A stretch of 64,000 nucleotides of DNA from a bacterium (GTDB lineage Bacteria > Pseudomonadota > Gammaproteobacteria > Pseudomonadales > Moraxellaceae). The notes beneath the pieces are model-generated. The model saw only the letters and a program-made list of their open reading frames with translations, searched no databases and was not told where the DNA came from. Positions 49,265 to 61,200 of the stretch are shown piece by piece; positions within the stretch are counted from its first letter, which is position 1, and each line of letters opens with the position of its first letter. Location: contig JAQSDB010000010.1 of assembly GCA_029945725.1 (NCBI GenBank), positions 1 through 64,000 on the forward strand, given 5' to 3'. Made by a program: the position numbers and the translations under genes.

Positions 49265-52200
49265 ATGAGTGCAGAAATTGAAGCGGCATTTTTGAATTCG
49301 ATGGTGGCTCGTGCGAGCTATGCAGATATTGAATCGGCTGAACAGATGTTATCTAGGTTGGTATCTCCCGCCTGGCAGTCCTCCATGACGCCATCTATGG
49401 CTCAGTACTTTTTTAGCCATTATGCATTTTATGCAAGCTCTCTCGATGCAGGGAGTGGCTACGATGGCATTGTTTTTCAAGTTCTTGATGGTGGTGAATT
49501 AACAAATAGCTATGTGCTTGGGAATAGAGGTACGCAGTTTTCAGTAAATTATTTATTGGAAGCAGTAAAAGATATAGCGCAAGATGTATTGCTTGCGGCC
49601 ACCGGAACAAATGATCAGATTGATAAAATAAAAAGTTTGATTAACTCGATTCCTATTGGGGCCACAATAACAACGGCTGGTCATTCTCTTGGAGGATTTC
49701 TAAGTTTATGGACGTTGTTGCTTTTTAATGACAGGGTTAATGCAGCTTATACCTATAATGGTGCTGGCATAGTCAATGGATACGACGTTTTAAATATTAT
49801 TAACGAAGTTCGCGTCGAGGCTGGGCTTAATCCAATAGATGATGTTAATTCGATTGGTTACTATACGCCGGAGTTTCTGGAGCTGACAGCAACCTTGGGG
49901 GATCATTTTTCACTGTTACGGCCGGTTAATGTTGACTCCAGGTTAAGCATAGAGGGGTTGGCCGAAACAACACTCGGTCACGGAATTATCTCATTATCCA
50001 ATGCATTGCTTGTTGCACATGTATTGGGATCAGTTGATGAAAGTCTATCGCTTGAGCAAGCCAATAAGATTGCAGAGTCGATGGGTGCGCAAGATCTTCT
50101 TGATCGAAATCGTACCATTGCCTACCTTGGTGAATTGTTTTATGGGGCTAGTGAGGTTGCTTCCTTCAGGAATACAAATGCTAATGAGGCGCAGCTGCAA
50201 ACTATGGCTTTCAGACTGCTGTCTGAAGTCGAGACCGTGCTTGGATCGATAGATGATTTCAATGCCACCATCAAAACAATATCCAATGAAACCTCAGCGT
50301 CACTATCTTCAATCGCCCGGCAAGAAGACACCAATGGCGCCTTGATGCGCCACGCCCTGCTCAATCTGTCTTCGTTTGCATTGCAATCCCCCAGCTCGAC
50401 GCCACCGGAAATGACGACGCTGCTGGGTAGTGATGATTACAAGATTGATGCCTATAAAGATCAGGTGGATGCAAGCTATGCCAGTGCGCATCCTGAAACT
50501 GATCTGTGGGAAAACCTGGCACAAATGGCACGATGGAATGCTCTGCATAATGCCGACGCAGCCGTTTCACCGACATTGACCACGTATGTCAGTGATTGGA
50601 ACAAGGATCGTGACCATGAGCAGGTACGGGTTGGCGATAATGTCAGTGCCGCCACGCGATATTTCGGTGGAGCAAGCGTTGATGTGTACCCGGGTTCGCA
50701 AGGAAATGACCGAATTTACGGGCTCGCTGGCGACGACACCTTAAAAGGTGGCCTTGGCGATGATTATCTGGAAGGCGATATTGGTAAGGATGAGCTGATT
50801 GGTGATGATGGTAACGATGTGCTCATGGGGGGTGATGGCGAGGACACCCTGACCGGAGGTACGGGGTCGGATAGTATTTACGGTGGCAAAGGCATCGATA
50901 CCTATGTCTGGAATACTGGTGATGGCGTGGATCGCATTATTGAAGCCGATGAAGCCGGCAACACCAGTGGCGGACGCCTCAAGCTCAATGGCTCCATTAT
51001 CAGCTCCGTAAAACTGGACAAGGCGACGGGGCTTTATAAATCCTCCGGATTTTTCTTCAAGGATTTGGGGTCGAATCTTTTTGTATTTGATGCCCAAAAA
51101 AGACTTGTTTTGACCGTCAAGAATTTTGACATTACCAGTAATAATCTTGGCCTCAAATTTGTTACCAAGGATGGTGGTGGAGGTGGCGTTATTTTGCCTG
51201 GGCCGAAGGCCCCCACCACCACTCCGCCTCCTCGTGATCCGCTGGTGGTTGATCTGGATGGCGATGGTCTGGAGACCGTGGGTCTGGCGGCCGGTATTAT
51301 GTTTGATCATGGTAATGATGGTGTTGCCGAGAATTCAGGCTGGGTGGGTGAAGATGACGCATTGCTGGTACGTGATCTTAATGGTGATGGCGTTATCAAC
51401 AATGGCAGCGAGCTGTTCGGTAATTTTAGCCGCTTGAAAAATAGGCAGATGGCTGACAATGGATTTGCTGCTCTGGCCGATCTGGATAGCAATGGAGATG
51501 GCTTTGTTACCGAGGCTGATACGGTTGATGTTGCTCGCATCTCTAGCGAAGACGCTAACCATGATGGGGTAATCACTCCTGATGAAGTTACCACCACCAT
51601 CACTCCTGAAAGCATTTTCTCGCAATTGCGCCTGTGGCGTGACCGCAATCAGAATGGCCAGACCGATGCGGGTGAGCTGCTTTCCTTGAGCGAGGCCGGG
51701 TTGTCTGCACTCAGCCTTGCCGGTAATTACCAGTCTGTGACAGAGACCGACGGGAATGTTCGTCGTGGCACCTCGTTTGCCATCACTGAGGATGGCCATC
51801 AGATCACTACGGGCATCTATGATTTTTTGGCCAGTCCCGTACTCCGTGATTTTACGGATACCGTCACCATTCCGCCCGAGCTGCAAGACCTGCCCAATCT
51901 GCAGGGAACGGGCAGTGTACGTGATCTGCTCGAAGCCGCTGCGCTGTCACCCGAGCTCGCCGTTACCCTGTCAGGTTTTGTGGGGGGCGATTTCAGCACC
52001 CAAAATATCTTGCTGGATAATTTGATTCTGCAGTGGGCCGACAGCTCCGATATGGTACTCGCCTTGCAGGAGGGCCGTGAAAGCACCCTGATCGAACAGG
52101 TCTGGATGAATACCCCGAATGAAGGCATTGCGCCTGATGCCCCTATGGCCACGTTGATTCTGGATGATGGTCAGCGCGTGACCGCACCCGTGTACTGGAG

Positions 52201-55200
52201 TGATGCCGCCTACACCGATGCGAGCCGGTTACTGCAGCAGCAATTTAGGGTTATTGAATACTTTAGTGGCCAGTCTGTGCGCGATTGGCGCAATGACAGC
52301 AAAACCATTGTCGCTGCCGAGAATCTGCCTGCGGGCATTACGTTGCCTGACGGCGGTGTGACGGTTGTGACAGTCGGTTTGACCCCCGATGGGATGGCGG
52401 CTGTTCAGGATTACTGGGTGTCGTTGCGCCATGCCGTTTACGAAAATCTGGTGCTGATGACGCGCCTGTCTTCCTACGTGGAGCAGATCAATTGGGATGT
52501 GGCGGCTGATGGCCAGCTGCAGCCTGACTTCAGCGCCCTCAACGCTACACTGGATGATCTTTATCAGCATCATTTCAATGCGGATACGCTGGCAGATGTT
52601 GTTGAGCTGTTTCGTTTCAAAGGAGATGAGTGGCGACGCTTTGGTTGGGATGGCGCGGCCATTGTACGCCAGTGGGTGGGCGAAGCCTTGGCGGGCGGCG
52701 CTGATGTGACAAGCGAAGGTGCTTCACCTGATGCGGTTGCGCTGCTTGCCCGATTGCACATGCTGGGTCTTGAAACCGATGGTCTTGTAGCGACGGGGCA
52801 TGATGATCATTTGTCATTGGGTGGTGCGGCCAGTGACAGTTTCACGGGTGGAATCCTGGATGACAAACTGCTGGGGGGGGCGGGTGATGATGTGCTTGCT
52901 GGAGCGGCGGGTAATGATCTGCTGATGGGTGAAAGCGGTAACGATGTGCTGCATGGGGGGACAGGTGATGATGCACTGGTGGGTGGCCAGGGCAATGACA
53001 CGCTTTATGGTGACTCTGGTGCAGATACGTATGAGTACAGTCGTGGTGATGGCAACGATGTCATTCATTCTGCCAGTGATCTGGAGGCCATGTCGGTATT
53101 GGAATTCCAGGGTGACATCTCCCCTGATGAAGTCAGCCTCAAGCGTGAGGCTGGTGATTTACTGGTAATGCTTTCTGATGGTGCCGTTATTCGCGTCAGT
53201 GATTATTTTCTGGGCCACGGCATTACCTTGAGTTTTCGTTCGGATCTTAGTCAGTGGAGCCAGGAAACCATCAAGAGCGCCGTACAGGCGTCTACAGAAG
53301 GTAATGACATTATTTACGGCTATGCCGAGCGCAATGATGTGCTGGATGGTGCCGGTGGTGACGACACCCTCTGGGGCTCGGGCGGCGATGATGTGTTGTT
53401 GGGTGCTGATGGTAATGACCGACTGTTTGGCGAGTATGGCAATGATGTTCTTGATGGCGGTGCCGGCCGCGATCAATTAAACGGTGGGTCGGGAAATGAT
53501 GTGTTGTCCGGTGGTGATGGCAATGATGATCTGGTTGGCGGTGATGGTGATGACACTCTTCGCGCTGACGCCGGAAACGATGTACTGGCGGGTGGCTATG
53601 GCAATGACACGCTGATTGCCGGAAACGATGCTTGCCGATTGTATGGCGATGGTGGGAATGACGGTTTGCAGGGCGGTGCCGGCGATGACTATCTGGCAGG
53701 TGGTGATGGTAATGATGAACTGCTTGGTGGTGCGGGCAATGATGTGTTGTCTGGTGGCAGCGGTATCAATCGTCTGCAAGGAAATGCGGGTAATGACCAG
53801 ATTTATGCCGGGGGAAACGATACGGTTTTCTATCGCCGCGGCGATGGACAGGATCTGATCACGGGCGGATGGATTGGTAGAACCACGGTAGTGACTCTTG
53901 CTTTTTCTGATATTACTTCGAACGAAGTGGAAGTCTGGCGCGAAGGCAACAGCGCCATTCGTATATGGGTTGCGGGCAGCGACGAGTGGGTCACGATACA
54001 GGGTATCGGCAGCACTACCTCGGTTGACCTCATTCAGTTTGCAAATGGTGTGACCTGGACTGCACAGGATCTTATGGCCATGGTGCCCGCAACACCTGGC
54101 GACGACACTGTAAGGTTTGTCGCTGGGGCAGGTGATGTGCTTCAGCTGTTGGGAGGCAATGACATTGCCACAGGATCAATCCTTGACGACTACGTAGATG
54201 GTAACGAGGGAGACGATAGTCTTCATGGCGGCGCCGGTAATGATGTGATCAGTGGAGGGGCTGGAACTGACAGTCTCTATGGCGATGAGGGGAACGACAG
54301 ACTGACAGGTGATGCTCAGGATCAGCTGTTTGGTGGTGACGGCAATGACACGCTAACCGGCGCCGGCCTGCAGTATGGTGAAAGCGGAAACGATCAGCTG
54401 TATGCGGCAGCAACGGGATCTTTACTGGATGGTGGCGAGGGAGATGACTCTCTGATCGGTGACGACGGCGCGGACATGCTGGGTGGTGGTAATGGTGACG
54501 ACTCTCTGATCGGAGGCGCTGGCGTGGACACGTTAGATGGCGGCAACGGTAATGACTCTCTTTCTGGTGGCAGTGATAGCGATCTGCTAATCGGAGGAGA
54601 GGGCGATGATCATCTGGAAGGTGGCATTGGCAATGACATCCTGAAAGGAGATGCCGGGAATGATGTGCTGCATGGCGGCGACGGCGTGGACACGCTGGAT
54701 GGCGGCAATGGTAATGACGCTCTTTCTGGTGGCAGTGATAACGACCTGCTAATGGGTGGAGAGGGCGATGATCATCTGGATGGCGGCACTGGTAACGACA
54801 TCCTTGAAGGAAATTCTGGGAATGATGTACTGAGTGGCGGCAATGGAGATGACGTTATTTCTGGTGGTGATGGCAATGACTATTTGTATGGCGATACGGG
54901 CAATGACACGCTTGATGGCGGAGAGGGTGAGGATGTTTTCCAGGTTGATATTGGCGAAATAACCACCCTGCGAGATGTTGATAACTCAGGCTGGATTAAT
55001 GTGCCCGGGTATTCCTATGAATACTCTTCTTTTGGTTATGACTTGTTTTTTAGAAGTCATGCCGGCAATACGTGGGGTTACTCCCCTGATGATGTTGAGC
55101 ATTTCTATAAAGATGTAAGTGTTGTTTATGACCTTGCTTCGCAAACGGTCACCATGAATGGCCTGGACAACGAAACAAAGATAGTCATTGCCGGGATGAA

Positions 55201-58200
55201 TACAGATCAGCCCCGATCCTCTATTGCTTACACCATCGGCTTTGGTGGCCAGATTATTAATCCGTATGACGACAGTGTTGTCCGCGATGAGGTGTATCAG
55301 CTTGATCAATTGATTGCCCGGTCTTCCGTTGTTATCAAGGGGGCCGAGGATGCCGACATTATCAATAGTTTGTCTGACGCTGGAGTGGGTGATCTGCCTG
55401 CTAATGCTGTTTCAGCAGGCGCAGGAGATGACCAGGTTTATGGTGGGTCAGGTGATGACCGCCTGTTCGGTGAAGCCGGTAATGACTTCCTGTATGGAGA
55501 TGCCGGTAACGATCAAATTGATGGCGGTGTTGGTAGCGATCATCTTTATGGCGACTTTGGTAATGACACCCTTGCAGGAGGCGATGGTAGTGATTCCTTA
55601 TGGGGAGGCGCTGATGACGACTCTCTGGATGGCGGGGCTGGCGCTGACTACATGGCCGGTGACGATGGCAATGACACCTATTTTTTAGATGACGTTAACG
55701 ATCAGGTTCACGAAGACGCTGATCATTGGGTCTCTTATTTTTATTGGGGATATTGGCAGGGTTACTGGCAGGACAACGGCAACGATACCGTTGTTACGGC
55801 GCTTGATTATCAGCTGGGCGACTACCTCGAAAATCTTACCTTGACCGGGAGCATGGATCTCACGGGAACCGGTAATGATCTTGACAACATCATCACGGGA
55901 AACAGCGGCAACAATATACTGTCGGGCCTTGTCGGTAATGACTGGATTTACGGCATGGATGGCAATGATGTGCTGAACGCCGGAAGTGGCTCGGGCGCCA
56001 TGTATGGTGGAAATGGTGATGATGAGCTGAATGGGAGTAATGACTCAGGCGATTTGTATGGCGAAGCCGGCAACGACATTTTGCGTGGTGGCGATGGCTA
56101 TGATTTGCTGGACGGTGGCAGCGGCAATGATGTGATGACAGGAGGCCTTGGCTCCGATACCTATCGTGTGGATTCCGCCGGCGATGTGGTTATAGACGAA
56201 GGTAACGATGCTTATGATGCTGTTGAAAGCTCTGTTGATTATGTGTTGCCGGAGGCTGTTGAGAATCTGACGCTGCTTGATGACTACCTTGAGCATGGCC
56301 TGGCCGGAAATATTACGGGAACGGGTAACGAGCTCGACAATAATCTGTATGGAAACGCCGGCTCTAACCAGATTTTTGGGGGTGCCGGAGATGATTATCT
56401 TGATGGCCGTGGCGGCGATGATGTGCTGGTGGGTGGTACGGGTAATGACACCTTGCGCGGCGGTGATGATGCCATGCATATCCTGTTTGATGACGAGGCA
56501 GGTACCGCAGAGCTGATTAGTCTCGCCAGCAACAATGATGTGCTCGATGGCGGTGAGGGCGATGACAACCTGGACGGTGGCACGGGCGATGACGTGCTCT
56601 ATGGGGGTGATGGCAATGATGTGCTTTATGGTGGCGACCAGCCGAGCGAGCTGATTTATCTCCGTGGGAACGAAGAGACTTACACCTTTGCCGATACCCC
56701 TTTGTTGAGCAATAACGACCTGCTGGATGGCGGCGCTGGTGATGACGAGCTGAGTGGCGGAAGTGGTAATGACACTCTGATTGGCGGATCGGGAAGTGAC
56801 TTCCTTTATGGCGACGAAGGCAACGATCTGCTTGATGGCCGTGATAATGAGGTTACGGATTATCTTGAGGGTGGAGCGGGCGACGATGTGTATTACATTG
56901 ATGGCCTGCCGGGTACGACGAGTGCCATGGCCAGTGTCGAGGGTGATATTACTGCCGGCTACCTCTGTAATATGGATGTTGTGGCGCGCCCCGGTGCTGT
57001 GGGTGGTGTTGCCGATATTGTTATCGAAGGAAGAGACGGCGGTTACGACATAGTTTACAGCACGGTACTGATTGCCCGGCCTGATAATGTGGAAGAGCTG
57101 CATATCATCGGCGATCAGGCGCTGACAGGTGATGTTGTTTTTGGCACGACCGACAACGATGTGCTGACAGGCAGCATGGCTGACAATGTGATTGATGGTG
57201 ACTTTGGTGCCGACCTTATGGCAGGTGCTGCGGGCAATGATACGTATGTTGTCGATAATGTCGGTGACGTGGTGTCTGAGGCGGCCGACTCCGGCCATGA
57301 TGTGATCTACACACTGATAGATAATTATCAGCTGACTGAAAATGTCGAGACTTTGTACCTGGGAACCTTTGATGGATTAGGGCTTGATTCGTCGGCGGGT
57401 GGTGTTTACAGCGGCTATGGAAATGATGGTGATAATCGTATTCGCGGCAACGTTTACGATAATCGTATTTCGGCTGGCGCGGGTAATGATCTGCTCTTTG
57501 GCGGTGGTGGTAATGACATCCTCGATGGCGGATCAGGCGATGATCTCTATGTGGTACAAACGAATTATCAATATTCTTTTGCCTCCATCATGGATTCGTC
57601 TGGCAATGACAGACTCCACTTCTCCGGTGATGTTTCCTACGGCGATATAAAAATAAGCTTTAATTCTGATGGCGTATTGATTCAAGCCAGCACCAGTAAT
57701 GGTGGATCTAACCGGGTATGGCTGGCTGATTGGAGCCTTCAGAATACTACGGTCGATACCCTGACTTTCTGCGGGGATGCAAACGCCTATTCCCTTGCCG
57801 CGATTGCCGGCAATGCGCCTGTGGCGGCAGATGATTATGCCTCCGTGTCGCGCAGCCAGTTCACGAGCAGCGGTAATGTTCTTGCCAATGATCGGGTCGC
57901 CCAGGGTGGTGTACTGCAAGTCATTACAGCAGGAGAGTATTCCGGCGCCTGGGGCAGTTTGAGTGTGGCCAGTGACGGGAGCTATACCTACTCGCTCTAT
58001 GCCGATGGCGCTGACCTGTCGGCTATTCCTGCCGGCCAGACACTGACGGATCAATTCTTGATAGAGGTCAGCGATAGCACGGCCAGTAGTGGTGCGCTCG
58101 TATCGGCGACCAGTCAGCTCAAAATCAGCATCGCAGACACGTTTGCTCCCGTGGCGGTAGCAGACGCTCGCATCATGACTGAGGACCAGGCGCATATAAG

Positions 58201-61200
58201 CGGCAATGTGCTGGCTAATGACAGTTCACTGAGCGGTGCGGCGTTGACACTGGCTCATGCTGGCGTCATTCAGGGGCAATACGGTGCCTTGTCACTATTA
58301 GCTAATGGCGATTATGTGTACGAACAAACCGGCAGCCAGAATGCGTTGGCGGCTGGTGAGGCGGTAACGGATGTCTTTGCTTATACTGTGACCGATGGTG
58401 CGCTTGAGTCTTCGTCATCACTCACCATTACTATTGCGGGTGAGAATGATGCGCCAGTGGCACAGGCAGATGCCGATTCGCTGTCAGTCGCGGATGGTGC
58501 CCTGGTTGGCAATGTTTTGGTTAATGACACTGATGTTGATCATGGCGCCGTCTTGCAGACGGTTGCTGCGTCATACACGGGGCAGTATGGCTCGTTGCTG
58601 ATGGAGACCGATGGCCGTTATCACTATGTGCTCAATCAGGATAACCCTGTACTGACTGCCCTGGCAGAAGGCGAGTCCCTGTCTGAAGCGTTTAACTATG
58701 ACGTGACAGATGGGGCGCTGATCTCATCGGCAACCATCACCCTCACCGTACGGGGCAGTAACGATGCTCCTGTGGCGAATGTGGATGCGGCCAGCATGGC
58801 TGAAGACCAGGCAGCTGTTGCAGGTAATGTACTGGGCAATGACAGCGATGTTGATCATGAATCGCTGCTGAGTGTCGTGTCATCCGGTGAGTTCGCGGGA
58901 CAATACGGTGTGTTGCGTCTGACGGCGGCGGGAGGCTGGTCTTACGCACTCAATAACAACCTTGAGGCTGTCCAGACACTGACCGAAGGCCAGTTGGTTT
59001 CCGAGGTCTTTGCCTATGAAGTGACCGATGGATCCACGAGTGCATTCTCTTCACTTGTGGTGACTATCGAGGGGCGTAACGATGCGCCGGTTGTTACGGG
59101 TGAAACGGTGCTGCTGGATGAAAATACCGCCAGCCTGCTGAGCGGAAATGTTCTTGCCAACGATGTTGATGCCGAGGGTGACGCGTTGTATTCCACCGCA
59201 ACGACGGTGCAAGGTCAGCACGGTGTGTTCATGCTGCAAACGGATGGTGGCTGGACCTATCAGGCCGATACTTCGGCATTGCAATACCTGAGTGCCGGTC
59301 AACAGGTTGAGGATGTCATCACGTATTCCGTCAACGATGGTATTACGTCAACCGCCGGTGATATCCGTTTTGTGATCGAAGGCCGCAACGATGCTCCCGT
59401 CACTCAGGATGATGCCGCCGCCATCAGTGTTGGCGCCCCTGCCATTACCGGGAATGTCCTCGGCAATGATCGTGATGTTGATCAGGGCACAGTGCTGCAA
59501 GTCATGGCAGCTGATGTGCAAGGTCAGTATGGCCGTTTGAGCCTGTCTGCAGATGGTTCGTATCACTATGTCCTGAACAGCAGCCAGCCAGAGCTGGTGG
59601 CATTGGCAGAAGGTATCACGCTGAGTGAATCCTTTGCCTATGACGCTACCGACGGCATGACTTCGGTGGCGGCTTCGCTGGTGGTAACGATTGCGGGTCG
59701 TAATGATGCGCCTGTACTGAGCGCAGATATTGCTGCCCTGACGGAAGATGCCGCCAGTGTGCAGGGTAATGTGCTGGGCAACGACAGTGATCCGGATCAG
59801 GGCGACATATTGTCTGCCGTGCCGGCAACACTGCAGGGGCAGTATGGTGCCCTGGTCATCGACAATTCCGGTCACTATGCCTACCAGCTGGACAACGGTC
59901 TGGTGCAAAAACTGGCCGAGGGGCAGACGGTAGTGGATACCTTCCACTATGACGCTACGGATGGCCATGCGACCTCGTCGTCAGTACTGGCCGTGACCAT
60001 TAGCGGAACCAACGATGCACCTGTTGCTGCAGGTGATGTAGCCGCTATTACGGTGGGTGCCGCCTCGGTCTCTGGCAATGTACTCAGTAATGACCGTGAT
60101 GTTGATCAGGGCACGGTACTGCAAGCGGTGGCAGCCACCCTGCAGGGCCAGTACGGTACCTTGAGCCTTTCAGTTGATGGCACGTATCAATATGCGTTGA
60201 ACAGTACGCTTCCTTCACTGGTGGCTCTGGCAGCGGGGGAGTTTCTGGCAGAGTCGTTCAGCTACACGGCAACAGACGGGATGGTGCCGGTAGCCGGTTC
60301 ACTGCAGGTGACTATCGCAGGCCGCAATGATGCCCCGCAAACCATCCGTGATGCGGGAACGTTAACGGAGGATACGGTCAGCATTCAGGGGAATGTTCTT
60401 GCCAACGATAGCGATCCGGATCATGGCGCACAGTTGCGAGTGGCCAGTGCCGGTGATGTACAGGGCAGTTATGGCATGCTGCATCTCAACACGGATGGCA
60501 GTTATGCCTACCAGGCCAATACAGCGAGCCTGCAGTCTCTGGCGCAAGGCGAGAGCGTGGTGGAGACCCTCAGTCACCAGGTAACGGATGGTCTGCTGAC
60601 GACTTCTTCCGCACTCACGATGACAATCACGGGAGCCAACGATGCACCCATCGTGGCGCAGGCCATTGCCAGTCAAGTGGCTACCAGTGGCCAGGCTGTC
60701 GCCATTACGGTATCGACAAATACCTTTACTGATATTGATCACAATGACGTGCTGACCTATGGAGTGACGTTGGCCGATGGCAGTGCCCTGCCTTCATGGC
60801 TGTCCTTTAATGCGGCTACCCGTACCTTCAGTGGTACGGCATCAACGGCGGGAACATATCAGTTGCGGGTGACCGCCACCGATACGATGGGCGCGACGGC
60901 CTCCACGAGCTTTGGTCTCACCGTTAATGCCCCAAGCTCAGGAAACATTATCAACGGGACGCGGTGCGATGACACCCTTACAGGCTCGGCCGGCAATGAT
61001 GTGATTGATGGCAAAGGCGGCAACGACACCATGAAGGGCCTGGCGGGTGACGATACGTATTTTGTCGATGCGAATGACAGCTGTGGCGGTGACAAGGTGA
61101 TTGAGTTGCTGAATCAAGGCTATGACACCGTAAAGAGCAGCGTGAGCTATGTACTAGGGAGCAACGTAGAAGCGCTGCAGTTGTTGGGTAGCAGCAACAT

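Noticed and set aside
56045-57298. Minus-strand frame of 417 codons inside the RTX gene
   Set aside because: It is the antisense of RTX repeats and looks repetitive only because GGxGxDxLx codons are; there is no ribosome site.
52800-57550. CRISPR-like regular repeats in the RTX gene
   Set aside because: The repeat period is 27 bp with variable sequence and an intact reading frame, which is the nonapeptide code, not direct repeats with spacers. No cas gene is near.
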